Positions 31,701 to 38,990 of a stretch of 64,000 bases of DNA are shown here, in pieces. The stretch lies in assembly GCA_905221605.1 (NCBI GenBank), contig CAJNDS010002357.1, positions 594,831-658,830 on the forward strand, given 5' to 3'. A model generated the notes under the pieces. That model was not told the origin of the DNA, searched no databases, and worked only from the letters and a program-made list of their open reading frames with translations. This stretch comes from Symbiodinium natans. Its lineage: Eukaryota > Sar > Dinophyceae > Suessiales > Symbiodiniaceae. A program made the position numbers and the translations under genes. Numbering within the stretch: the stretch's first letter is position 1; each line of letters begins with the position of its first letter.

Positions 31701-33414
31701 CCTTTATGGCCTCTGAGATCGAGGTTGCTGGAGATGGTTGCACCAAGAAGTTCAACATTGTGCTGCGCTCATTTGCTCCACCTGGTTGGTAGACCGTCAG
31801 CAATTTGTAAAATATCATCACTGACCCCAACATTCGAGTGGAAACGATCTCGGTCTTCAATCTCTCCGGGATCGCCTGTAGCAGCAAAGACACCGCTCTC
31901 TGCTCCAACAAAACATGCACAGTTTGAACCACTTTGAGCCCTTCCAGCTCAGCCTTGATGCCCAACCTTTCCAGCGGAGAAACACTCAACCATTTGGCAT
32001 ACGCTTGATATGCCTTTGAGTAGACGCATTGCCACCACACTCTTCCTGTATCTGTCAGCGAAGACAACATTGGTTCGATCATTGCGATCCAATCACCCAG
32101 TGCCGTCGGATTGCTTGGTGTGTAGTCTGCCAAAGTTGGAAGGCTCATCACATGCTTCCCGAGAGCCTCCGGACGTTCGGTTCCAGAACTATCACCAGTG
32201 ATTGGCATACCACGTGGCACCACTGCTCCAGGAGGTAAACTGACCCTACCACCAGGCCCTTGAGGTAGTCCATGTCCTATACCGGGCGTAACAGCTGTGA
32301 GCGGAACCTTTTCTAATTCCAACTTCCCAGCGACCATTTTCCACCGATACGGAACATCATCCACCATTGTATATCCACCCGATCCTGCTGAGTTCTCTTG
32401 CGTTGCAGTTTCCCGAGCTGAAACAAAACCGGGCTGGTTCCCCACAGGTGCGGCAGAACCATCAACACCTGATGGCACGGAAGTAATCGGAACATGTGTT
32501 AAACCAGGTGGTCCACTTGCATATCCACCACTCGCAGGACCTCCCGTGGGGTAATTCAATGGAGGCAATCTGGAGGGTTTCTTCCCTTCAGCTACATGCA
32601 TCATTGGCACTTCTTTTTCATCCTCCACTTGAACATCCCCCTTCCTGGACCCAGGCAAGGATTGAAGATCACAACCCTTTGGCAGGTCGTAGCCCTCAAT
32701 AGGCAGCCATGTCCCATCAGGCAACACAGTCCAAAAACCACCCATACCATCCGTGTAGAAAACTTGTCCTGGCAGGTACTGCTTCTCTGGAGTCATTCCT
32801 AGAGGATATGCCGTGTTTGCGTCCACCACTCCAGAGCTCCGTGCCCTTGAAGCTGACCCAGATGCAGCAGAGGTATAGCTTTTTTCCTCCACCCGATGCA
32901 ACCTGTTCCCCAGCTCCTTTGTCTGCACAAGCAACTCTTTCAGCGCACGCTTCACCACCGCCATATCTTCAGATTGCTCTTCACCACTAACATCAGGAAT
33001 GAGTTCTTCGTCGGCTTGCACTCCACCAATAGTACCTCGTTCCATTTGGCCCATTAAGCCTGACGATGGTCTCTCAACAGGTGCAGGTTCCTGACCCAAA
33101 AGATCTTGCAGCGAAGGTGGCCTCCTCGTACCTTCACCACTTCTATCCCCTCCGCTCGCGGGAAGACTTGCCGGCCTTGATTGCCTAAGTCTCATTTCTT
33201 CTTGAGCCCGCTCGCTCCAGAAAGGATTTGCTGCTTGAACCGGAACCACTTCGTTTTCCACCTGAGGCGTTGGTGGTATCATTGCAACCTCCCTACCATC
33301 TGTCAGCGCTTGTACCATTTGTTGTCGATCTTCACCCCCATCACCACGATTTCCTTCGGCTTCATTGGCCGTTGGCGACAGTCCAGGCTCAGAGCGACGC
33401 CGCATCATGTCCAT
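25711..33414 (-). CDS. Retroelement polyprotein: gag, zinc fingers, protease, MTase-like, integrase, oxygenase-like, RT start
   Basis: About 2567 codons from the first ATG (33414). Gag-like region about 420-680; CCCH finger (C704-x9-C-x5-C-x3-H724); zinc knuckle C734-x2-C-x4-H-x4-C747; protease DTA (D863). Residues about 1210-1400 resemble a C5-cytosine methyltransferase: HLFSG (1218-1222, motif I), GGPPCRTVS with C1273 (motif IV), MESP (E1349, motif VI position). Integrase follows: H1512, H1516, C1523, C1526, then D1551, D1701 and E1737, with 35 residues between the last two; an acidic insert widens the D-D gap. Residues about 2010-2190 resemble a 2-oxoglutarate/Fe(II) oxygenase: HRD (2099-2101), H2167, R2176. 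RT motif A (LDISKAFL, D2457) precedes the frame end. Methyl transfer and oxidation activities are inferred from motifs only. Confidence 0.95.
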   Translation of the reverse strand: MDMMRRRSEPGLSPTANEAEGNRGDGGEDRQQMVQALTDGREVAMIPPTPQVENEVVPVQAANPFWSERAQEEMRLRQSRPASLPASGGDRSGEGTRRPPSLQDLLGQEPAPVERPSSGLMGQMERGTIGGVQADEELIPDVSGEEQSEDMAVVKRALKELLVQTKELGNRLHRVEEKSYTSAASGSASRARSSGVVDANTAYPLGMTPEKQYLPGQVFYTDGMGGFWTVLPDGTWLPIEGYDLPKGCDLQSLPGSRKGDVQVEDEKEVPMMHVAEGKKPSRLPPLNYPTGGPASGGYASGPPGLTHVPITSVPSGVDGSAAPVGNQPGFVSARETATQENSAGSGGYTMVDDVPYRWKMVAGKLELEKVPLTAVTPGIGHGLPQGPGGRVSLPPGAVVPRGMPITGDSSGTERPEALGKHVMSLPTLADYTPSNPTALGDWIAMIEPMLSSLTDTGRVWWQCVYSKAYQAYAKWLSVSPLERLGIKAELEGLKVVQTVHVLLEQRAVSLLLQAIPERLKTEIVSTRMLGSVMIFYKLLTVYQPGGANERSTMLNFLVQPSPATSISEAIKGVRQWAQWRFRLRELRAAEPDATLLIKGLDGLSSALLAKHPTVHFRVASFREKLGVDYSPTSETATKLAEMLQAEFELLLHSAGEQEVKQDSDAKKRARLNKAQKGTGDETEEGDKGKGKGKRYSGDGERPFCWIYGKTDAGCKFGSRCKFRHDKDSLERGRCFECGAVGHLQPQCPYKDGASSNVDSNPERSRSKGNSPKGGKGGKGAKWGNAKKAEVAEGGDETANAGLDKGSASPSSPSTANQVLVEALEVLKSMKLSSEQSASNGDPSIRMLCGSGLLQQEGRVALVDTAATHLVRTLFPWECLPDTTVMVQSALGGVTMRITEKGTLIREDNGPLIIPLWLILEFGANLTVINGMCHVGAKSSLDQLLWFEHGCLVMDYKTAEKMVLHAEGQRVSWSHSQWRNGRADCGVGSSDATLLPKQGEGRGVGVLHVARVSDTNECSGMGMLDLRGSLRPGEQLPQQKVLVSLAVGSREMCITPGGTLVTPEMVDPLVPIGKASALVGLRVQWRGGKCTASHPVLGELRVRDLNGRPCLEKEVALQIIDEMDWCSPKQALKVARMVQGCPNTDNEVAVKTSLQSAARTASANEEEFVQACWRFLRWYYGDIPENMLMELWPRGDIAALPFNRHKRRRLARAKRVVVHLFSGKQKWHFPSRDVEVLELDLTKGGDLHNSSVWKYLLHLAAEGKVVAVVGGPPCRTVSRLRGEDGGPPVLRRRCGPERLGLKSLPWPHQELAQKDGVLLLKMLFLYDVAVHSRCGTAEVINGSSVFFGMESPGDPELIGKDFSQNGKTVLSAEDLVDGSQEGLSSPTFWSWPEVKSFCERYGMYAAHFDQGALGHALVKPTTFLVSDMELWESLEQVRVVVPWSATFASTLEERMGQSSIWARWAFGLVKRIRHRLAQWLHESDAEREAMVLKKEEREGTLRRLTAEERFRDHCLRGHIPFRRDCQICVSAAGKERRHLRRKHGDAYTLSLDLAGPYKCSKDAHQQKPRHAVIGVYQFPMLDPNVGRPPEKEEDADEVEDQVADEGAGVGEWLGDAVANFEEEDSAPVEPAPVLEAEVLKIQASEKSWKELKDHLTQPVRMINFVMVEPIVDKQQTTVLSAVQRMMVRLQRHGYPVLRIHSDRAGEFVNARFRSFCETRLIYRTTGDPGVPQTNGRAEACVGLFKRGVRSLLKEARLGPAYWALAARHWSMLRWQKAERELGLNPKALLPFGAQIQVKRRPWELLSPDGTKKGRQWVDRTQPALLLGPCDDLPGGYWVEAQGTAKDPDELVLFPCTTIFSNIKEPPELELEGVEEQEPSPPEHRLKGKKPALRFADEEGPPLPPPRDPPVRHRLMEKSPASSLRGHVGSLRLLRKRGESPPLEIFEDDMQGRGELEENADVEDNVPGDEYWPTCCSPHENAYLVCKSETAEDGTQLEKEEQKAKSMYERSMYDYVDCEELLEGIVYPKRVNRRGGINNWCTSTRALVLGHYTHGGVCGITKETHRRPWLCRYLASFVRHHNPEAKFSALQIACNAPVSLHRDSHNEKHCCNYVCGFGDYKDGQLWVEDEKVLEEGAEVVEQSYGKKVLPGKLVDIHWNFMSFFPRKLHGPMPWKGNRVSLTGYTPVFMERLSYKDRCYLLQCKFPLPEPQAEEGEKRKWLKMTLKETSLDDLAEEVDYAVFEAHQWALEEHLSIRRLIAEQECCILDEFHGSANESSEEKGSETREWLVKAKRAEEQLSKFLVKAAQVQQMVQENTALEAAEEVEFLKTKTIPTQEAMQELEKWRESLSDEVTSLVKELEVVEPTTQEKLDKWAEEPNAPVIEYVPSLVVFTRKQGTGRRRARICACGNFISSTAATEYEGPRSLSRHSLYAPGLDSTTFRCQVRHAAYMVWIIAGLDISKAFLTAPMNRAQREGRLVVVQPPKAAVKLGLCTKEERWIVRKALYGLAESPAAWVEWRDQRLQGMSWVSKDGQAMSFQRSKSKSVPYYGTRKAGRCKQVGRDNGSLRG

Positions 33415-33464
33415 GGCGTTAAACAAACGAAAAATCTTTACCAATTCCGCAGGAAGCCAAATTT

Positions 33465-33476
33465 GGGCTCATAACC
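33465..33476 (-). other. Primer-binding site matching initiator tRNA-Met anticodon arm
   Basis: Directly inside the 5' LTR the coding strand reads GGTTATGAGCCC, the complement of GGGCTCATAACC, which is the anticodon stem-loop (CAU) text of eukaryotic initiator tRNA-Met rather than a tRNA 3' end. Drosophila copia primes from a half-molecule of initiator tRNA-Met in the same region. Confidence 0.7.
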
Positions 33477-33697
33477 TACGGGGGGCAACCGAAGGAGGAC
33501 AGGGAACAAAACAGTCAGCCCCAACAGAAGCCCTTGATTCCCCTGGAACAACCGAAGACAAAACCCAAAGCACAACCAAACACACCTTTTCCGTAGGGCG
33601 CATTGCCCACGTTTCTTGAGCCAAAAATATCCGGGTTCATTGACCCCTTCAACTCCCATCACCAACTCTTTTCTACAATACCAGTTGCAGCTCCGCA
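33477..33697 (-). repeat. 5' LTR of the Copia element
   Basis: Minus strand from TGCGGAGCTGC to CCCCCCGTA, aligned over its full length with the 3' LTR at about 88% by hand. Contains TTTTGGCTCAAG (plus-strand 33615-33626), identical to the last 12 bases of the dinoflagellate spliced leader. Confidence 0.95.
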
Positions 33698-33735
33698 TAG
33701 GGTTTAGGGTTTAGGCTTTAGGGTTTTGGGTCTTG
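33698..33735 (+). repeat. Telomere-like repeat, G strand, abutting the retrotransposon
   Basis: TAGGGTTTAGGGTTTAGG begins at the base after the LTR; units then degenerate. Confidence 0.9.
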
Positions 33736-33807
33736 GGTTTCCACGATCCCAGAATTGAGCTCCAAACACCTTATAGCTGCAGCATAAACACCCTTGTATT
33801 TCTCCAT

Positions 33808-34120
33808 CAGCCCTAAACCCTAAACTCCAAACCCTCAGCCCACAACCCTAAACCCTTAGCCCTACACTCACCTACGCCCTTCAAGGACATGCCCTAAACC
33901 CTAAACCTAAACCCTAAACCCTAAACCCTTAACCCCCCAATGTCGCCAAAGCCGAGGCCCTGGATGTTAAGTCTTAAGCGCCCTAAGTGCCCTAAGTCGC
34001 TCAGCCACCAGGGAAGTTCTCCCTCTCACCCTAAACGCCAAACCCCAAACCCTAAACCCTAAACCCCAAACCCTAAACCCTAAACCCCAAACCCCAAACC
34101 CTAAACCCTAAATCCTAAAC
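33808..34120 (-). repeat. Telomere-like C-strand arrays, interrupted
   Basis: CCCTAAA and CCCCAAA units in three blocks. A short coding-like snippet (NVAKAEALDV) lies between them at about 33941-33972. Confidence 0.85.
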
Positions 34121-34162
34121 CCCAACCAAATTGGGACCCTACATGGGAAAACTACCCACAAG

Positions 34163-34227
34163 GACATTCGAGCCTTCGGCGTGAAATTGAGTAGCCCCAG
34201 CACCAGCAGCGCCTTGGTGGCTGCCTG
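34163..34227 (+). CDS. Candidate exon, unrecognised protein
   Basis: Between CCACAAG and a consensus GT donor (CCTG before GTGAGC). Reads DIRAFGVKLSSPSTSSALVA then A plus two bases. It may be an early exon of the helical gene that follows, but the phases do not join directly. Confidence 0.4.
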
Positions 34228-34250
34228 GTGAGCTTTTGGGGGGTTTTGGG

Positions 34251-34407
34251 GTGTTAGGGGTTTAGGGCTTCTATACTATAGGGCTAGGGTTTAGGGTTGG
34301 GTTTAGGGCTTAGGGCTTAGGGCGTAGGGCTTAGGGCTTAGGGCTTAGGGCTTAGGGCTTAGGGCTTAGGGCTTAGGGCTTAGGGCTTAGGGCTTAGGGC
34401 TTAGGGG
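34251..34407 (+). repeat. G-strand repeat dominated by the variant AGGGCTT
   Basis: A few TTTAGGG units, then about 15 uniform AGGGCTT units (34289-34405). Confidence 0.9.
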
Positions 34408-34897
34408 CTTGGTGGCTTGACGGGTTAGTCCGCAAGCACTAGTTGCCGCAGGTTTCAGAGCACCCTACACACGCAAAGCCTTCCCTCAGCCCTAAGACCT
34501 TACCTTATAAGAACAACAGCACCTAAACCCTAAGGGGTTCATGCATCTAATAAGGGTTTAGGGTTTAGGGTTTAGGGTTTAGGATTTAAGGATGCGCTTC
34601 GTCTATCACCCTAGTTTGCAAGCGTGTTCGGTGCATGGTGCATATTGCCAAAAGCAAGGGAATTTGAGCATTTTATAGGGACTCTTGGCCTGAATCCTAA
34701 CTCTAAGCCCTAAACCCCGAAAATCCTTGAACTGAAGGAAGCTGCGGGCGGGTGGTCTAGGGCGCCAAACCCTACTCTGAACCCTAGAAGCCCTAAACCC
34801 TAAAATCCTATAAGCCCTAAAACCTATAAGCCCTCAACCCTGAACCCTATACCCTGAGCCCTAAACCCTAAACCCTTCTTGCCAAGAGACCCCCAAG
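34408..34897. other. Intronic or intergenic, telomere-like repeats only
   Basis: Short TTTAGGG (34554-34588) and CCCTAAA/CCCTATAAG-type (34780-34878) tracts separated by unassigned sequence. Confidence 0.5.
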
Positions 34898-35022
34898 GCG
34901 TCAGCGAGGCCTTGGAGTATCGCGAGCGGCTGCAGGCAGCAAGGGAGGCCGCGCCAACAATCAACAGTATGTGTATGTATGTGCCTAAACCTAAACTCTA
35001 AACCCTAAACCCTAAACCTGAA

Positions 35023-35069
<47 letters not shown>

Positions 35070-38000
35070 GAAGTCTAAATTAAGCCTGGAAAGCGTGGTG
35101 TGCCAAAACGTAGGCCCCAAAGCCTCGTTCTCTCCAGAACTCTTTCTCTGTCTATATATATATATACATATGTATCAATAAGATCATACAATATATAAAT
35201 ATGTATATGCAAATGACATAAACGGGTTTAGGGCTTGAGGGTGTTGTGAGTTCGTTCTGTTCACAGGCTCCTTTTTTGGGGGCTCCCTGGTTCCATGATG
35301 AGGATTTAGCGCCCCGATTTAAGGGTGTGGGGTTTCAGGGTCTCAGGGTTTCCGGGTTCTGGTTTAGGGTTTTAGGGTTTCGGTAGGGGTTTGGGGGATC
35401 GGTTGCTTTTTGGGCCTTGCCTTGTCGCATGATTCAGAGAGTTGACTCCAAAAGAGTGAGTCAAATAGCACAGGACGTACCGGTCTGGCGCTTAGAGTGT
35501 TCTGCTATAGGGCCAAACCCCAAGCTCTTCCGGGTTTGGGCATGTAGGGTTTTTAGGCGTTGGGCTTCAGAGGGCTCAAGTTATATTTAGGGGGGCCTCC
35601 TGGGTTGTCAGGAAGAATTGGTTGGAATGTCTGTTCACATATTTTTCTAAGTATACCAGGGAGGAGGCTTTGGGACCCTATCCCGAAGCCCCCTATGCCA
35701 TAAACCCAGATGATTCAGAACTCAGGAGTTCAGTGTACGGCGTGGCGCTTAAAGTCAGTTCAACCCCAAGTCCGAGAGCCCACTACCGATAGCTAGCCCT
35801 AAAGCCCACATGGCCGAGTGAGTGTTTGATTCCCTGGGAACATCTAGAACACCCAACCTAAACCTCAAAGCCTGGTTACAACCCTTACCCTAACCCTAAA
35901 CCCTAAACCCTAAACCCTCTCCCTAATCCCTCTACACCCTAAACCCTAAACCCTCTACCACTTCCGCAGCCCAAACCGCAGGCAGGTGAGGAGATTTTCC
36001 GCGAAGAGCTGGCCACCTGGCCCAAGAACACGGCACTTCAACCCCGCCCCCCCTCCCCCCCGTTGCCCTAGCTAAGCTTGGAGGTTCAGGGTACGTATAA
36101 CCCCCAAGTATAACTGTACTTCTAAGCCCCCCCGAAATCCCCTTATAACTGTACTTCTAAGCCCCCCTAAGTCCCCTAAGTAGGTTATAGGTAGACTTAG
36201 AACTGGGGGGCCTTCAAGCCCCCCTGCCCCCCCCCCCCCCGGCTCAAGCTACTCTCAGGGTCCATGTACCCATCTAGTATATACTCCTTGAAGGCCCAAG
36301 TGTATATTGTATGAGTACCCTTAGGGCTAGAGGGACCTTTCAGTCTATGGGCAGATTAGCAAGACAGCATAGCTACATCTTCCACGATCTCTTAATTCTT
36401 CTGTCGTTGACGATCTTGCCCGGCCAGTGGATGTTTGAATCGGGGTCGCCTTTTCCGAAGTGTCTGAAGCTAACCAGTCGTTGCAAGTGTGTTGTTTCAA
36501 GGAGGAGAGACAAGCTAACGTACCATTGGAACCTCAAACGTTTGCTGGTTTAGGGGTTCGGGTTTTTGGTCTGGGTTTGTACTGTCTTGGTAGCCCAGTT
36601 GTACCCTTTTGCCCTTTTTGTTGGTTCAAGTTTCCCTTGTAAGGTAACCAGCCGTAAACAGGGTGCCCTTCTTATAATAAGGTTAACGGGCTACCAAGCA
36701 TTTTCTTCTTGACGACCCATCTTCGGGCCTTGGTTATCCCAAAGACGGTTTTCGGAGCTCTGCAAGCAACACTGGAGTTAAGCGTTTTAGTAGGCTTTAG
36801 GCTTTAGCGTTTAGGGTTTCGGGTTTTAGGGTTTAGGGTTTTTGGTTTTTGGGATTGAGGGTTTTAGGGTTTAGGGTTTTAGGGTTTCAACCCTGGATTC
36901 GTCGAAGGACTGCCACGGGCTTTCTGGTAGGGTCCGGAGTCTATATACTGGACCTAGTCAAGCAGAAAGCGTTGTTTGCTCTCTTAGGTTACCGTTACGG
37001 GTGCGAACTTGGTAGGGTGTTTTGGTTTAGGGCAGCGTGCAGCTTGAGGCGGTCCTTTCTAAGAAGCCGTGAGCACAGCTAGAAATCCTTAAGCCTTCAT
37101 ATTCGGTCAGTTCTCTCAATTATGGTTCCTTTTGGGGTTTAGGGTTTAGGGTTCCCTCGGGGCCGCCTTATTCTACGGTTAGCATCATGTAAGAACGAAG
37201 ATGTAGCTACCCCACAGCAGATCTAAACGTCAATCAGACCCTTGAACCATAAACCCCGAACCCTTAACTAGACCCTAAACCCCAAACCCTAAGCCCTAAA
37301 CCCTAAACCCCAAACCCCAAACCCCAAACCCCAAACCCTAAACCCTAAACCCCAAACCCTAAACCCCAAACCCTAATCAATTGGCGGACCATTGAGCCCA
37401 GCCCCCTAAACCGTAAACTCTCACCATTGCCTCCGAGGTGAGCATCCTGGTGGCCCGCCGGCAGAACGTCTACAAGCGCCGCCCTGCAAAGTCTCAGGAG
37501 GAGCCTCAGCCAGAAACCCTAAACCCCAAACCCTAAACCCCAAACCCCACACCCTGTAAAACCCTGTGAACCCCATAAACCCTTAAAGCAAAACAGTGTA
37601 GGAGGGCGGGTTTTGAGCTCGGGCAACATTAGACCCCAAAGCCCATAACCCCCCATAAACCCTGCAAAGCCCATGCGCCCTAAAAATCCTATAAACGCTA
37701 TATACCAAAAAAACCTATAAACCCGATACACCCCAACCTTAAACCCCGAGCCCCCATATACCCTAAAGGCCCTACGCGTGAGATGCGCACCCTATCTATT
37801 CTCTCAGCACCTGGGGTGATGACACCATCCTTGGGCCAAATGCACCCTAAAATTGGGATCATATACCCCATGCTACGAGAATCCTTATGAGGGTACATGA
37901 ACCATAAACCTTTCAGGGTTATTGTGGTCCCCAGGGAACCCCTCAGAACATCCCGCCCTACACAAAGCAAGGTACACGAACAATCCTTACAATCCACCCT

Positions 38001-38849
38001 TGTTTGGGCCACGGTTTAGGGTTTAGGGTTTAGGGTTTAGGGTTTAGGGTTTAGGGTTTTGGGCACTTTGGGTACGGGGTAACCGGGTAGCATCGTCGAG
38101 GGTTTCGGAAGCCAAGACTATGGGTCCGTTCTCACATTTGTTCCTGGTTGATTCCAAACCCTAGGCCCGAAGCCCTAAACCCTAAACCCTAAACCCTAAA
38201 CCCTAAACCCTAAACCCTAAACCCTAAACCCTAAACCCTAAACTCCTCATTGTGGTGGAGCAGGTTCAGGGTGCTCAAGTCGAGGCCCGCAGTTGAGAAG
38301 CGTGTTCCTTGCTTCTCGCGTTTCCCTGCCCTCGCCCGAACGCCGCGAACCCTAAACCCCCTAAACCCTGAAACCCTAAACCCTAAACCCTAAACCCTAA
38401 ACCCTAAACCCTAAAGTTAAAGTAAGCCTGTACCAGTACATTCAAGGGTATGTATGCGTTTTGCCCAAGAATTCACGATTTTCCCGATTTAAAACCCTAC
38501 ACCGCCCACTTGTTCGAGGGTATGTAGGGCGCGCTAGGCCAAGCCTGATTAAAGCCCAAACCCTTGTGTCCTACTTGTCTAGGTTGAGTCCGGACAAGGC
38601 TATGATCTCAGTTGGGGTGGCTAGGGTAGATAGGTTTCATTGGGCTTACAGGGTTTATTTGGTGTTTGTGCGGTTCTTACTCGAGGAAGGACTCTAATTT
38701 TCTGATCCTCTGCCTCCGCCCTAAACCCCAAACCCCAAGCCCTAAACCCCAAGCCCTATAAACCCTAAAACCCTAATTGGACAAGAGCAAGAGCAAGCGC
38801 AGGAGGCGCTGAGTTTTTCCCAGAGCCTGTTCGACCAGGCACGGGGCTT
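34898..38849 (+). CDS. Multi-exon helical protein, unrecognised (partial)
   Basis: Exons I can place: 34898-34966 (VSEALEYRERLQAAREAAPT), 35985-36031 (EEIFREELATWPKNT, reminiscent of a TPR helix), 37438-37490 (VSILVARRQNVYKRRPA) and about 38788-38849 (QEQAQEALSFSQSLFDQ). The first three join in matching phase (1, 0) using GT, GC and GT donors; the join to the last is unresolved, so an exon is missing. Introns are filled with CCCTAAA/CCCCAAA tracts, an AT microsatellite (35019-35072) and an inverted-repeat element (36586-36698). The product is rich in Glu, Arg, Ala and Gln. No family is certain; a tetratricopeptide-like protein is possible. Confidence 0.5.
35019..35072. repeat. AT microsatellite in an intron
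   Basis: TATATA runs with one TACATA interruption; a related short one is at 35153-35200. Confidence 0.9.
36255..36330. mobile_element. MITE-like element, family C, partial copy
   Basis: CTCAGGGTCCATGTACCC at the left and GAGTACCCTTAGGG at the right, with AAGGCCCAAGTG in the middle as in the complete copy at 41892-42002. Confidence 0.5.
36586..36698. mobile_element. MITE-like element, family E copy 1
   Basis: CTTGGTAGCCCAGTTGTACCC at the left mirrors AACGGGCTACCAAG at the right. Related copies: 42101-42214, 60541-60650 and a rearranged pair at 42585-42780. Confidence 0.65.
36699..37437. other. Intron sequence, telomere-like repeats
   Basis: G-strand variants at 36790-36890 and C-strand CCCTAAA/CCCCAAA at 37265-37375 on the way to the exon at 37438. 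No exon found. Confidence 0.5.
37491..38787. other. Intron or unassigned sequence
   Basis: Telomere-like tracts: C strand 37507-37560, G strand 38011-38060, C strand 38166-38243 and 38348-38415. A possible small exon at about 38240-38290 (VVEQVQGAQVEAR) has no clear borders. Confidence 0.45.
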
Positions 38850-38875
38850 GGTGCGGGAGTGTCCCAAAATCGGGG

Positions 38876-38990
38876 TACGCCTAGCATGGGTAGCTTTTTC
38901 AACTAGCGTCCCTTCTGGAGTCTGTTTCTGAAGGGTTCTGTATGATATAGGGGGCCCAGAAAGGGACCCTAATCTAGAGAACTACCCATC
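38876..38990. mobile_element. MITE-like element, family G copy
   Basis: GCATGGGTAGCTTTTTCA at the left and TCTAGAGAACTACCCATCTGCC at the right form an inverted pair; AAAGGGACCCTAAT lies inside. Confidence 0.45.

Larger units (their letters stand above)
23812..33697 (-). mobile_element. Copia-class LTR retrotransposon with methyltransferase-like and Fe(II)-oxygenase-like domains
   Basis: A 9.9-kb minus-strand element with two LTRs (about 221 and 230 bp), a primer-binding site directly inside the 5' LTR and a purine tract directly inside the 3' LTR. The protease, integrase, RT, RNase H order is the Ty1/Copia order. It is about twice the usual Copia length because of two extra enzyme-like domains. 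Two lesions break the pol frame: a +1 shift at an A5 run just before the YVDD motif, and one TGA in the RNase H tail. LTRs differ at about 26 of 220 aligned bases by hand count. No direct target duplication is visible; the flanks are telomeric repeats in inverted orientation. Confidence 0.95.

Noticed and set aside
25404-33474. Plus-strand open frames across the retroelement (for example 25404-26060, 30968-31531)
   Set aside because: Antisense shadows of the polyprotein; no motifs.
33465-33476. A tRNA-Met gene
   Set aside because: Only the anticodon-arm text is present; no acceptor, D or T arms nearby. It fits a primer site.
23812-33697. Telomere-specific non-LTR or Penelope-type element
   Set aside because: LTRs, DD35E integrase and Copia domain order exclude it despite the telomeric flanks.
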